Numbered from the stretch's first letter, positions 26,372 through 36,703 are shown. The stretch: DNA of 64,000 nt from Pelagicoccus enzymogenes (GCF_014803405.1 NZ_JACYFG010000006.1:751501-815500), one strand, 5' to 3'. The notes: generated from the sequence alone by a model not told the origin. Numbers and translations: made by a program.

Positions 26372-26412
26372 GGGGAGGGGGCGACGTTCACGTCGTCCGC
26401 ATTGCAGGAATT
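26372..26412 (+). repeat. Intergenic palindromic repeat
   Basis: GGGGCGACGTTCACGTCGTC with tail CGCATTGCAGGAATTC. The GACG/CGTC arms form the hairpin, and the tail is shared with the unit at 7861 (CGCATTGCAGGATC). Confidence 0.55.
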
Positions 26413-26486
26413 CAATCCCGTCAAACTCCCCTCCCATTTTGCAAATCCAAGGAACCCAGCCCAACGTACCGGTTCCTAAACCTCTT

Positions 26487-29400
26487 ATGACTCCCTCTCT
26501 TCGCCCCTTCCTTCTCCTGGGAGCGCTGCTCGCGTTCACCTGCAACCTCTTCGCCGCAAACCGCGACGACCTTTGGCTCAAAGTCTCGGAAGCCAGAGCC
26601 CAACGCTTGCCCCAAACCGCCATCGAGTCCCTCGAGCCCATCATCGAAGGCGCCCTCGCCGAAGGAGCTCACGCCGAGGCCATCAAAGCCATCACCCTCA
26701 AAATCGCTCTGGAAACACAGATCCAAGGCGAACAGCCCGCCGAGGCCATCCTGCGGCTGCAACGCCAACTCGACGAAACACCCGCCGCCCTGCAACCCGT
26801 TTTCCAAACCCTGCTCGCCCACTCCTACTGGAGCTACTTCCAGCAGAACCGCTGGAGATTCCTGCAACGCACCCAAACTGCGGAAGCGCCCAGCAACGAT
26901 TTTCAAACCTGGGACCTCGCCCGCATCCTGCGCGAGATCGACCGTCACTTCACCGCCGCCCTCGCCAACGAATCCTTCCTCAAATCCGTCCCCATCGAAA
27001 GCTACGACATCCTGCTGGAGCCAGGCACCGCACCCGACACCTACCGCCCCACCCTCTACGACTTCCTCGCCTACGAGGCCCTATCCTTCTACCAAAGCGG
27101 CGAACAAGCAGCTCTCGAAGCAGAAGACACTTTCGAAATTTCCGCCCACTCTCCCATCTTCGACGGAACCCGCGCCTTCCTCGATTGGACGCCAGCAGCT
27201 GACACCGACTACTCCCCCGAGCTCAAAGCCATCCGGTTCTACCAAGACTTGCTCCGCTTCCACCGAGACGATGCCGATCCCTCAGCCTACTACGACGCCG
27301 ACCTCGCCCGCCTCATCTACGGCCACAACGTCGCTGTTGGAGAAGACAAGGGAGAACGCTACGCCGCCGCCCTCGAACGCTTCATCGAAAAAACCGCAGC
27401 TCACGAAATAAGCGCCCGCGCCCGCGCCGCCTTGGCAACTTACCACCAATCGCAAAACGAGCTAGTCACCGCCTACCAAATCGCCAGCCGCGGCCTAGCA
27501 AGCTTTCCCGGAAGCGCCGGCGCGGCGGAGTGCCACAATCTCATCCAGCAGGTCGAGCAAAAGTCCGCCAACATCCAAACGGAATACATTTGGAACGCGC
27601 CTTGGCCCACTATCGACGTCACCTACCGCAACGTCGACAAGGTCTACTTCCGAGCCATCAAACTCGAATTCGAAGAAGAACTTCGCAGCCATCCCGACCT
27701 GCGCGACTTCCAAGAATCGGTCTTCGAACGCACCCCCATCCACAGCTGGGAAGCCGACCTTCCTGCCACAAGCGACTACCAAACGCGCACCGAAAAGCTT
27801 CCCGCCCCCCAAACGCTTGAGCCCGGCTACTACCATATTTTCGCCAGCTACGATCCCACTTTTAGACAATACGAAAACGTCGTAAGCCGCGCTACCGTTT
27901 GGGTCAGCGAACTGGCCCTGGTACTGCGAACCCAAGAATTGGATACACCCCTTAGCGGCTTCGTGCTCAATGCCATCAGCGGCGAACCCATCGCCGGAGC
28001 TACCGTGCAACTGTGGCACCAAAACCGAAATCGGAATTTCCGCAAAGGCAGGTCTCTCACCACCGACGCGGATGGACGCTTCGCTGTATCCAAGAATGCC
28101 AGCAGGGATCGAACGCTCATCCTAGCCGAACACCAAGGGCAAAAAACCGCGAGCAAGCAATCCTTCTGGCTTCATCACAGCGACCGAGAAAGCTATCCCG
28201 AGCAACGAACTATTTTCTTTACCGATCGTGCCCTCTACCGCCCCGGCCAAACCGTAAACTACAAGGGCATCAGCGTCTTCAACCACCCTTCCGAGGGCCG
28301 GTACAAAACCCTGAAAAACAGCAGACTACAAATCGCCTTCAAAAACGCCAACCGTCAGGTCATCGCCGACCGCGAACACAAGACTAACGACTACGGATCC
28401 TTCAGCGGCAGCTTCACCGCGCCCGAAGAAGGACTGCTCGGAAACATGAGTATCGAGGTCACCTTCGGCCCTTGGGGTTCAACTCACTTCAACGTGGAAG
28501 AATACAAGCGCCCCAAGTTTCAGGTCGAACTCGACGCCCCCGCGAACGCGCCCAAGCTTGAAGAAACCGTATCTCTCAAGGGAAGAGCCACCGCATACAC
28601 CGGAGCCGCTATCGGAGGAGCGAGCGTCAAATGGCGGGTCGAGCGCGGAGTGCGAGCGCCTAGCTGGTGCTGGTGGTGGACCCCACCCGCAACAAAGGCC
28701 ATCGCTCACGGAAGCGTAACCACCGAAGCGGACGGTAGCTTCAGTATCCACTTTCCCGCGACACCCGACAAAAGCGTACCTCGCCAGAACGAACCGACTT
28801 TCGTCTACACCGTCTATGCCGACGTTACCGACACCAACGGCGAAACCCGTTCCGCTTCCACCGAAACGAGAGCTGGCTACACCGCACTGCAAGCCGAACT
28901 ATCGACCACCGAATGGCAGAGCATCGACACGCCAGTTGAAATATCGATCAGTACCCAATCCTTGGACGGAAAGCCGCAAGCTGCAAAAGTCCAACTCAAG
29001 GTCTACCGCCTGCAGCAACCGGAGTCGGTCATACGCGAACAGTTAGCCGACCACCGCTACCGTCCATGGAGAATACAAGCGACCGAGCCCGAGTTCGATC
29101 CCTCGAACCCCGACACTTGGGAAATCGGAAAAACCGTATCCAGAAAGCAAATCAGGATCGATGAAAGCGGAAACGAAACCTACTCCGTCAAACTCCCCGC
29201 AGGCCCCTACCGCGTTGAACTCGAAAGCAAGGATCGCTTCGGAAACAAAATCAGCGCGCGGCACACCTTTACGGTGCAGGACCCGCAAGCCGCGGCTCTC
29301 GCGACCAAAGTCCCCAACTTCCTCGGAGCCCCCACCTTCACCCTAGAACCCGGAGAATCGCTCGACGCCCTTTGGGGCAGCGGTTACGAAAAAGGCCGCG

Positions 29401-32400
29401 CCTTCATCGAAATCGAGCAAAGCGGCAAAACCTTGCAGAGCTTCTGGACCGACGGGGAAGAGACCCAAGAACGTATCCAATTTCCTATCACAGAATCGCA
29501 CCGCGGAGGACTCACCTTACGTACTACCTTTGTCCGGGAAAACCGCGCTTACTTCGAAAGCAAACGCATCGATGTTCCTTGGAGCAACAAGCAGCTCCAA
29601 GTCAAATGGGAGCGCTTCCGCTCCAAACTCGATCCCGGCCAAGCGGAAACCTGGACCGCTACCATCACCGGACCCGACGCCCACGTCGCCGCCGCCGAAA
29701 TGGTGGCTGGTCTCTACGACGCCTCGCTCGACCAGTACAAGCCTCACAACTGGCCCCAACAAATCGGCTCATTCCGCCAAGAATATTCCCGTATCCACAG
29801 CCAATTCGGCAATACGCAAAATCACTTCGATTCCTTCGCTGGGTACTGGCGTCCAGACATCCTTCCCGTGGACTGGAGTTACCGACGCCTACCCTTCGAA
29901 ATCAACTATCGCAGGCAAATGCGCAGTTTCGGAGGCGGCGGAGGAGAGGATGTTTTCGAACTCTCTCCCTTCTCGATCGCAGAGAGCGCTGACGAAGGCT
30001 ACCAAGCCGCAAGCACCTTAGCAGGAACCAGGCTAAACAGCCCCATGCGTCCCGCGCCCATGGATACGGTAATGGGCGACGCGGCCATGAAAATGGAGCT
30101 CAGCCAAGAGCCCAGTCCTGCGCCCCCCCCAGCCCCCGACCTCTCGCAAGTCTCCGCTCGCACCAACCTCAACGAAACTGCCTTCTTCTACCCGCACCTG
30201 CTGAGCGACGAGGACGGCGTCGTGAAAATCCAGTTCACCATGCCGGAAGCCCTCACCGAATGGCGCTTCTTCGGCTTCGCCCACGACAACGAGCTGCGCT
30301 CCGGTTTCCTCTCCGACACCGCTGTCACAGCCAAGGACCTCATGGTCGAACCCAATCCACCGCGCTTCCTGCGCGAAGGCGACGAAGTGGAATTCACGGT
30401 CAAAGTCAGCAACCAGTCCGATTCGGAACAAAGCGGCCAAGTCCGTCTAAGCTTCACTGATGCCGCCACCCTCGAACCTGCCGACTCCTCTCTAGCGAAC
30501 CAGGAAACCGACCGCTCCTTCACGATCCCCGCCAAAGAGTCGCGCAGCTTTTCTTGGCGCATCAAAGTTCCAGACGGAGCCAGAGTGCTCACTTACAAAG
30601 CGGTGGGAGCGAGCGCGTCCCTTAGCGACGGCGAGGAAGGCTACTTGCCCGTATTGAGCCGACGAATACTCGTCACCGAATCCCTGCCGCTCCCCATTCG
30701 CGGCCAAGGCAGCAAGGACTTCACTTTCGAAAAGCTGCTAGCGTCAGGAGATTCGGATACGCTCCAGCACCAGAACCTCACCGTTCAGATGGTTTCCCAA
30801 CCCGCATGGTACGCGGTGATGGCATTGCCCTACCTCATGGAATTTCCGCACGAGTGCAGCGAGCAGCTCTTCAATCGCTTCTACGCCAACTCGCTCGCCT
30901 CCCACATCGCCACCTCAGATCCCAAGATCCGTCGCATCTTCGACCTCTGGAAAAATACGCCTGCTCTAGACAGTCCCTTGGAGAAAAACCAAGAGCTCAA
31001 GTCCGTGCTCATCGAAGAGACCCCCTGGCTGCGCCAAGCCCAAAACGAAAGCCAAGCCCGCCGCAACGTCGGACTGCTCTTCGACGAGAATCGCCTGCAA
31101 AACGAGTCCAGCCGCGCCCTGCAAAAACTCGCCGAGCGCCAGCTTTCCGACGGGCGCTGGTCTTGGTTTCCCGGCGGCTACGCCAGCGACTACATCACCC
31201 TCTACATCGCCACCGGCTTCGGGCGACTGCGCCATCTCGGAGCAGAAATCGACAGCGAACCGGCCATCCGTGCCCTCGATGCCCTGGATCGCTGGATGCA
31301 GCGACGTTACGAAGACATCCAGGATGGACCCAGCCCGGAGAACTACGTGCCCGACCATCTCATCTCCCTCTACCTCTACGGCCGCAGCTTCTTCCTTTCG
31401 GAAAAGCCAATCCCCGCGAGCCACCGCGACGCCCTCGACTTCTTTCTGCTCCAAGCCGACAAACATTGGACCCAGGTTTCCAGCCGCCAAAGCGAAGCTC
31501 ACCTAGCCCTCGCCCTGCAACGCTTCGGACATCGCGACACGCCCACCGCCATCCTGCGCTCCCTCAAGGAACGCAGCGTCAGCGACGAAGAGCTCGGCAT
31601 GTTTTGGCGGGACACGGAAAACCGCAGCTGGTGGTGGTACCATGCCCCCATCGAAACCCAAGCCCTCATGATCGAGGCCTTCGCAGAAGTTGCCGAAGAC
31701 GAGCAAGCCGTAGAAGACCTGAAAGTATGGCTTCTAAAACAGAAGCAAACTCAGAACTGGAAAACCACTAAAGCCACCGCCGACGCTGTCTACGGCTTGC
31801 TGCTGCGCGGCAAAAACCTGCTCGCCAGCGACGCCCTCGTCGCAGTTTCCCTCGGAGGCCAAACCATCGAACCGGAAAACGTGGAGGCAGGAACCGGCTT
31901 CTACCAAAAGGCATTCGTTCGCCAAGAGATCCAAGCGGAGATGGGCGAGATCACGCTAACGAAAACCGACGACGGCGTGAGCTGGGGCAGCGTGCACTGG
32001 CAGTACCTCGAGGACATGAGCAAGGTCACGCCCCACGAGGCCACTCCCTTGACCCTGAAGAAAAGCCTCTTCGTTAAAGAGAACTCCTCCGCTGGACCGG
32101 TTCTCAAACCGATCGAAGGCCCGCTTTCGGTGGGCGACGAGCTGGTAGTGCGTCTCGAGCTGCGCAGCGATCGCGACATGGAGTACCTCCACCTCAAGGA
32201 CCAACGCGGCAGCGGAACCGAGCCAGTGAACGTGCTGAGCCAATACCGTTACCAGGACCGGCTCGGCTACTACGAGAGCACCCGCGACACCGCCAGCCAC
32301 TTTTTCATCCAATACCTTCCAAAAGGCACTTACGTCTTCGAGTACTCCACTCGAGTACAGCTCAAGGGCAGCTACCAAAGCGGAATCGCCGAGATCCAGT

Positions 32401-32459
32401 GCATGTACGCGCCCGAGTTCAACAGCCACTCCGCCAGCACCGTGATCGAGGTCGAGTAG
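26487..32459 (+). CDS. Giant alpha-2-macroglobulin-family protein
   Basis: About 1990 residues from the ATG at 26487, which starts a signal peptide (SLRPFLLLGALLAFTCNLFA); no convincing lipobox. The MG2 domain block FFTDRALYRPGQTVNYKG is near residue 577, the alpha-2-macroglobulin domain around residues 1200-1400 (LTEWRFFGFAHDNELRSGF), and the thioester-type motif CSEQ at Cys1457-Gln1460 in FPHECSEQLFNRFY. The alpha/alpha thioester-domain repeats (LSDGRWSWFPGG) and a C-terminal receptor-like domain follow. These proteins are thought to trap attacking proteases in the periplasm. Residues about 1154-1185 carry DVFELSPFSIAESADEGYQA then STLAGTRLNS, matching the N-terminal motif of Opitutae TonB-dependent receptors. 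No penicillin-binding-protein partner is adjacent. The central part has relaxed codon use and a cluster of GTATCCA motifs. Confidence 0.93.
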   Translation: MTPSLRPFLLLGALLAFTCNLFAANRDDLWLKVSEARAQRLPQTAIESLEPIIEGALAEGAHAEAIKAITLKIALETQIQGEQPAEAILRLQRQLDETPAALQPVFQTLLAHSYWSYFQQNRWRFLQRTQTAEAPSNDFQTWDLARILREIDRHFTAALANESFLKSVPIESYDILLEPGTAPDTYRPTLYDFLAYEALSFYQSGEQAALEAEDTFEISAHSPIFDGTRAFLDWTPAADTDYSPELKAIRFYQDLLRFHRDDADPSAYYDADLARLIYGHNVAVGEDKGERYAAALERFIEKTAAHEISARARAALATYHQSQNELVTAYQIASRGLASFPGSAGAAECHNLIQQVEQKSANIQTEYIWNAPWPTIDVTYRNVDKVYFRAIKLEFEEELRSHPDLRDFQESVFERTPIHSWEADLPATSDYQTRTEKLPAPQTLEPGYYHIFASYDPTFRQYENVVSRATVWVSELALVLRTQELDTPLSGFVLNAISGEPIAGATVQLWHQNRNRNFRKGRSLTTDADGRFAVSKNASRDRTLILAEHQGQKTASKQSFWLHHSDRESYPEQRTIFFTDRALYRPGQTVNYKGISVFNHPSEGRYKTLKNSRLQIAFKNANRQVIADREHKTNDYGSFSGSFTAPEEGLLGNMSIEVTFGPWGSTHFNVEEYKRPKFQVELDAPANAPKLEETVSLKGRATAYTGAAIGGASVKWRVERGVRAPSWCWWWTPPATKAIAHGSVTTEADGSFSIHFPATPDKSVPRQNEPTFVYTVYADVTDTNGETRSASTETRAGYTALQAELSTTEWQSIDTPVEISISTQSLDGKPQAAKVQLKVYRLQQPESVIREQLADHRYRPWRIQATEPEFDPSNPDTWEIGKTVSRKQIRIDESGNETYSVKLPAGPYRVELESKDRFGNKISARHTFTVQDPQAAALATKVPNFLGAPTFTLEPGESLDALWGSGYEKGRAFIEIEQSGKTLQSFWTDGEETQERIQFPITESHRGGLTLRTTFVRENRAYFESKRIDVPWSNKQLQVKWERFRSKLDPGQAETWTATITGPDAHVAAAEMVAGLYDASLDQYKPHNWPQQIGSFRQEYSRIHSQFGNTQNHFDSFAGYWRPDILPVDWSYRRLPFEINYRRQMRSFGGGGGEDVFELSPFSIAESADEGYQAASTLAGTRLNSPMRPAPMDTVMGDAAMKMELSQEPSPAPPPAPDLSQVSARTNLNETAFFYPHLLSDEDGVVKIQFTMPEALTEWRFFGFAHDNELRSGFLSDTAVTAKDLMVEPNPPRFLREGDEVEFTVKVSNQSDSEQSGQVRLSFTDAATLEPADSSLANQETDRSFTIPAKESRSFSWRIKVPDGARVLTYKAVGASASLSDGEEGYLPVLSRRILVTESLPLPIRGQGSKDFTFEKLLASGDSDTLQHQNLTVQMVSQPAWYAVMALPYLMEFPHECSEQLFNRFYANSLASHIATSDPKIRRIFDLWKNTPALDSPLEKNQELKSVLIEETPWLRQAQNESQARRNVGLLFDENRLQNESSRALQKLAERQLSDGRWSWFPGGYASDYITLYIATGFGRLRHLGAEIDSEPAIRALDALDRWMQRRYEDIQDGPSPENYVPDHLISLYLYGRSFFLSEKPIPASHRDALDFFLLQADKHWTQVSSRQSEAHLALALQRFGHRDTPTAILRSLKERSVSDEELGMFWRDTENRSWWWYHAPIETQALMIEAFAEVAEDEQAVEDLKVWLLKQKQTQNWKTTKATADAVYGLLLRGKNLLASDALVAVSLGGQTIEPENVEAGTGFYQKAFVRQEIQAEMGEITLTKTDDGVSWGSVHWQYLEDMSKVTPHEATPLTLKKSLFVKENSSAGPVLKPIEGPLSVGDELVVRLELRSDRDMEYLHLKDQRGSGTEPVNVLSQYRYQDRLGYYESTRDTASHFFIQYLPKGTYVFEYSTRVQLKGSYQSGIAEIQCMYAPEFNSHSASTVIEVE
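27940..30067 (+). repeat. Cluster of GTATCCA/TGGATAC 7-mers
   Basis: Seven copies within 2.1 kb of the alpha-2-macroglobulin gene: 27940 and 30061 as TGGATAC, and 28086, 28744, 29136, 29473 and 29791 as GTATCCA. They are in different reading frames (LDT, MDT, VSK, SIH, VSR, RIQ, RIH), so a repeated peptide does not explain them. Confidence 0.6.
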
Positions 32460-32613
32460 AAGGATCGAGCCGGGGGTTCCCGGGAAAACTTCGAGGAAGG
32501 GCAAAATCGATAGGACGGGTTGGCCGCTAGCTTGCTGTTGACCCACGGCGGCTCATCCGCCTTGCTCCACTCCGAGCAGAGGCGTACTCGCGCCCTCCCA
32601 ATCGATCCCGTCA

Positions 32614-35418
32614 ATGATTCAAGCCTTCGCCAGACAACTGAAGAACGATGCCAGCAGCCTGGCATTCAACTCCGAGACCAAGCCAGCCGAAAAACTCGCC
32701 GCTCTCAAAGGCTTCCTCAAGACCGGGACCGAAACCATCCTCGCCGAACATCGCAACGGAGCCTCCGGGCTGGACGTGGGCAAGGCCCGCTCCTTGATGA
32801 TCGACACCCTTATCAGCAAACTCGCTGAACCTGCCATCCAAGCCGTGCAGGAGCTCTCGAACAAGGCCGACCTCGCCGTTTCCGTCGTCGCGCTCGGAGG
32901 CTACGGACGCGAGGAGCTCTGCCCGCTCAGCGACATCGACATCATGTTCCTGTATCCATCGGATACCGACAGCAAGCTGCTCGAGAAAGCCCAGGAGTTG
33001 CTCGTGCAGGAAGTCCTCTACCCGCTCTGGGACGCGGGCCTTAAGGTCGGCCACTCCACCCGCTCCGTCGACGAGGCTTTCAAGGAGGCCAAGGCCGACA
33101 TCCAAACGAAAACCGCCTTGCTCGAAGCCCGCCGTATCTGCGGCTCCGCCCCCTTGTTCGAAGGCTTCCAAACCTCCTACCACCTGTTCTACCGCAAGGA
33201 CGGTCCCAAGGAGTATATCAAGCAACGCCTCGACGACCAGCGGAGCCGACGCGCCAAGTTCGGCGGTTCCATCTACATGCAGGAGCCAGACATCAAGAGC
33301 GGCGTGGGCGGCCTGCGCGACTACCACAACACCCTTTGGATGGCCCAGGTCCGCCTCAACCTGAAGGACATGGCCGGCCTCGTGCCGCTCAACTACCTGA
33401 GCAAGCAAGAGCTGCAAGACATCCGGGCCGCCTACGAATTTCTCCTGCGCGTACGCAACGAGCTGCACTTCCGGGTCAAGCGCCCCACCGACCTGCTCTC
33501 CCTCGAGCTTCAACCTAAAGTCGCCTACCGCCTCGGCTACAAGCAACGCGACATCCTCGAGCGAGTAGAGGTTTTCATGCGCGACTACTATCGCCAGGCC
33601 CAGATCATCTATCGCGTTTCCAAGAACATCGAAAAACGCCTCGCCCTCAACACCACCTCAAAAAAGGAGAGCAAAAGCCCGCTCGAGTCCGTGAAGAGCT
33701 TCCTGCTCGCCCGACGCAAGGAACGGGTCAAGAAAGTCGACGGCTTCCTCATCCGCGGCCAGGAGATCACCTTCGAGGACGACAGCGTCTTCACCGAGGA
33801 ACCCAATCGACTGATCCGGATTTTCCGCCACAGCCAACAAAACGGGGTCGAGATAGATTTTGAGCTGAATGCTCTAATTCGAGCATCGCTCGAGCTCATC
33901 GACGACTCCGTGCGCCTGTCCCCGGAAGCCAACCTCGCCTTCCGCACCATCATGCAGGAGACCGGCAACGTCTACCCTACGCTCAACGAAATGCACGAGC
34001 TCGGCGTGCTCGGCGCCTTCATTCCGGAATGGGGAAAACTGACCTGCCTCGTGCAACACGAGTACTATCATCGCTACACCGCCGACGTGCATACCCTTCA
34101 TACCATAAGGGAACTCGATGAAATTTTTTCAAATCCCAGCGGAATCTACAAATCTTATCGCGAAGCCGTTCACGAGCTCCGCTTACCGAACCTCATCTAC
34201 CTCATCCTTCTCCTGCATGACATCGGCAAAGCCCGCGGCATTAGAAATCATGCCGAAAACGGCGTCGACATAGCAGAACCGATTCTGGAGCGACTGCAGA
34301 TCGACGAAGAAAATCGAGCCTCGGTACGATTTATTATCAAGAATCACCTACAAATGGCGCGATTTTGGCAGAGGTTCGATGTTGATGATCCAGACACCGC
34401 CAAAGCGTTTGCCGAACAAGTCGAGTCGCCAGAACTCCTGCGACTCCTCTACGTGCACACGTTCTGCGACGCCAAAGGCACGGCCGCCGGGCTCTGGAAC
34501 CAATACAAGGACACCCTGCACCGCACCCTTTACCGCCGGGCTCTCGACGTCTTCAAGGCGGAGGGCAAGCTGGACCAGCACTACGAGCAGCACAAGAAGA
34601 TGACCCAACAAGAACTGCTCTCCATCGATATCGAAGGCGTCGGTTCCGAAGAGGTCGACGCCCATTTCAAACTCCTTCCGGACCGCTACTTCATCAACAC
34701 CTCCAAGGAGGAGATCATCAAGCATATCCAGATGATCAACGAGCTCATCAAGGCGATCGCTGGAGCCGAATCCATCGGAGCCCTCAAGCCCGTCATCGAC
34801 TGGAAGCAAGACGTCAACCGCTCCCTCACCGTCGTCAACATCGTTACCTGGGACCGAGCCGGACTCTTCCATAAGCTCGCCGGAGCCCTCAACCTCGCCG
34901 GCTACTCCATCCTTTCCGCCAAGGCCATCTCCCGCGACGACCACATCGCCATCGACACCTTCTACGTCACGGAAAGCGGCCGCGGACCCTCTAGCGAGGA
35001 AAAGGCGAAGGAAGCCTTCGCCAACGCAGTCAAGGACGCCCTCGTCTCCAACGAGGATCTCTACCCGCGCATCCTCGAGATGGTGCGAAAGGAGGCCGCC
35101 GACATCTTCAACAAAAACGACGACAACCCGCTCGCCGAATCTTTCGAGCCACAGGTCGACGTCTATCACGAGCTCTCCCTGCAACGCACCATCCTCGAAG
35201 TCCAAGCCCCCGACCACCTCGGTCTGCTCTACCAAATCTCCCATCAGATTTCCAAGCACGGCTTCGACATCACTTTCGCCCGCATCAACACCGAACGCGG
35301 CATCGCGATCGACACCCTCTACCTCAGCGAGGTCGAACCCGGGGAAGACTCCGACGGCGAAAAGCTCATGGAATTGCGCGACAGCCTCACCAAGGTCCTC
35401 AACGCCGACAACGAATAA
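32614..35418 (+). CDS. glnD: [Protein-PII] uridylyltransferase / uridylyl-removing enzyme GlnD
   Basis: A 934-residue sensor of nitrogen status that uridylylates PII signal proteins when glutamine is low and removes UMP when it is high. Domain order is complete: nucleotidyltransferase (GGYGREELCPLSDIDIMFL, residues about 93-111, with the two catalytic Asp), GlnD linker helices, HD domain (HRYTADVHTLHTI then LILLLHDIGKARG) and two ACT domains (WDRAGLFHKLAGALNLAGYS and APDHLGLLYQISHQISKHGF) that bind glutamine. Length fits the family. No PII or glutamine synthetase gene is adjacent, so the target is elsewhere. ATG start with no clear Shine-Dalgarno; the 154-base gap upstream holds nothing recognisable beyond a partial repeat. 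Confidence 0.96.
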   Translation: MIQAFARQLKNDASSLAFNSETKPAEKLAALKGFLKTGTETILAEHRNGASGLDVGKARSLMIDTLISKLAEPAIQAVQELSNKADLAVSVVALGGYGREELCPLSDIDIMFLYPSDTDSKLLEKAQELLVQEVLYPLWDAGLKVGHSTRSVDEAFKEAKADIQTKTALLEARRICGSAPLFEGFQTSYHLFYRKDGPKEYIKQRLDDQRSRRAKFGGSIYMQEPDIKSGVGGLRDYHNTLWMAQVRLNLKDMAGLVPLNYLSKQELQDIRAAYEFLLRVRNELHFRVKRPTDLLSLELQPKVAYRLGYKQRDILERVEVFMRDYYRQAQIIYRVSKNIEKRLALNTTSKKESKSPLESVKSFLLARRKERVKKVDGFLIRGQEITFEDDSVFTEEPNRLIRIFRHSQQNGVEIDFELNALIRASLELIDDSVRLSPEANLAFRTIMQETGNVYPTLNEMHELGVLGAFIPEWGKLTCLVQHEYYHRYTADVHTLHTIRELDEIFSNPSGIYKSYREAVHELRLPNLIYLILLLHDIGKARGIRNHAENGVDIAEPILERLQIDEENRASVRFIIKNHLQMARFWQRFDVDDPDTAKAFAEQVESPELLRLLYVHTFCDAKGTAAGLWNQYKDTLHRTLYRRALDVFKAEGKLDQHYEQHKKMTQQELLSIDIEGVGSEEVDAHFKLLPDRYFINTSKEEIIKHIQMINELIKAIAGAESIGALKPVIDWKQDVNRSLTVVNIVTWDRAGLFHKLAGALNLAGYSILSAKAISRDDHIAIDTFYVTESGRGPSSEEKAKEAFANAVKDALVSNEDLYPRILEMVRKEAADIFNKNDDNPLAESFEPQVDVYHELSLQRTILEVQAPDHLGLLYQISHQISKHGFDITFARINTERGIAIDTLYLSEVEPGEDSDGEKLMELRDSLTKVLNADNE

Positions 35419-35465
35419 CCGCAGCCAGCTTCGACTCATAAGAGGACAGCTCGGGCGCTGAGACA

Positions 35466-35498
35466 ATAAAAAGGCACGCCCCCGACCGGAGCGTGCCC
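35466..35498 (-). terminator. Terminator of pilT, between convergent genes
   Basis: GGCACGC ... GCGTGCC gives a 7-bp stem. On the minus strand it is followed by TTTTTATTG, 30 bases past the pilT stop. It may also block glnD read-through, but the + strand has no T run. Confidence 0.75.
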
Positions 35499-35528
35499 AA
35501 ATTTCAATTACGTTGCGTACCGGGAGCC

Positions 35529-36611
35529 TTACGACTCCTCGACCTCTGCCCCGAGCTCCTGCAAACGCTTGAGCATGTCGTCCGGCGACTGAGCCTTCTC
35601 GAAAGCGTCGCGGGCGGTGATGAGGCCTTGGTTGTACAAGCTCAAGAGGTGCGTATCCATCGGGATCATACCCAATGCCGCTCCCGTTTGAATGTCGGAA
35701 TTGATACGGTAAGTCTTGTTGTCGCGAATAAGAGCGCTGATCGAAGTGGTCGTGACCATGATCTCGAGACCTGCCACACGGCCGCCACCCTTCTTCTTGC
35801 AGAGCACCTGGGAGATGACTCCCACGATGGAAGAGGCCAGCTGAGTACGAATCATTTCCTTCATGTTCGCCGGGAAGGCGTCCACGATACGGTCGATCGT
35901 CTTGGCCGCGCTATTGGTATGCAAGGTGCCGAAAACCAAGTGTCCCGTCTCAGCCGCGCTGATGGCCGCTTCGATGGTTTCCAAGTCGCGCATTTCGCCC
36001 ACCAGAATAACGTCCGGATCCTGACGCAAGGCGCTGCGGATGGCGCCCGCAAAACTATCGACGTCGACCCCAACCTCACGCTGGGTCACGATACACTTCT
36101 TGTGATCGTGGTAGTACTCGATCGGATCCTCGATCGTAATGATGTGTCCACTACGACGTTCGTTGATGTAGTTAATCATCGACGCCAATGTCGTACTCTT
36201 ACCGGAACCGGTAGGACCCGTCACCAAAATCAAGCCACGCGGACGGTAAAGCAAGTCGCGGATCTTGTCGGGAATCCCGATCTTATCCAGCGGGATGAAA
36301 TCGGCCGGAATCAAACGCAGCACCATGCCGTAAGTCCCCTTCGCCCGCAATACGCTCACACGGAAGCGAGCCCGATCGAGGTAGGCGAAACCGAAGTCCG
36401 CTCCCCCCGTCGTCTTCACCGACTGGATGTAAGAGTCCGGCGTGATCGACTGCATCAGCTTCTCCGTATCGGAAGCCGTAAGGTCAGGACCATCGACCGA
36501 TACCATCTCACCGTGCAAACGGATCGTCGGCGGGCGACCGACTTGGATATGCAAGTCAGAGGCCCCCTCGTCGAAGACCAATTCCAGCAGCTCGTTCATC
36601 TCGTAACTCAT
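35529..36611 (-). CDS. pilT: Type IV pilus retraction ATPase PilT
   Basis: About 360 residues from the ATG at 36611 ([11 protein letters not shown]); another ATG lies four codons in, and a longer start at 36656 lacks family similarity. The protein is a hexameric motor that depolymerises type IV pili, powering twitching and DNA uptake. Conserved blocks are [20 protein letters not shown] (N-terminal PAS-like domain), Walker [23 protein letters not shown], the PilT signature [20 protein letters not shown] and [12 protein letters not shown]. The C-terminus is acidic. It lies 92 bases downstream of the PilB/GspE gene on the same strand and ends at its own terminator. Confidence 0.95.
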   Translation of the reverse strand: MSYEMNELLELVFDEGASDLHIQVGRPPTIRLHGEMVSVDGPDLTASDTEKLMQSITPDSYIQSVKTTGGADFGFAYLDRARFRVSVLRAKGTYGMVLRLIPADFIPLDKIGIPDKIRDLLYRPRGLILVTGPTGSGKSTTLASMINYINERRSGHIITIEDPIEYYHDHKKCIVTQREVGVDVDSFAGAIRSALRQDPDVILVGEMRDLETIEAAISAAETGHLVFGTLHTNSAAKTIDRIVDAFPANMKEMIRTQLASSIVGVISQVLCKKKGGGRVAGLEIMVTTTSISALIRDNKTYRINSDIQTGAALGMIPMDTHLLSLYNQGLITARDAFEKAQSPDDMLKRLQELGAEVEES

Positions 36612-36703
36612 ATAGAAGCAGTATCGTCCAAATCCCGCCCCACCTGAGCTCCGCAAGGAAACGAATCTCCCCTACAAAGAAACCCGTAAAATGCAGCCTA
36701 CCC

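Noticed and set aside
29946-30060. A separate TonB-dependent receptor gene
   Set aside because: The motif is in frame within the alpha-2-macroglobulin and no plug or beta-barrel follows; it is an internal segment.
32460-32613. tRNA or small RNA gene upstream of glnD
   Set aside because: Some GC-rich inverted segments are present but no cloverleaf or terminator with a T run.
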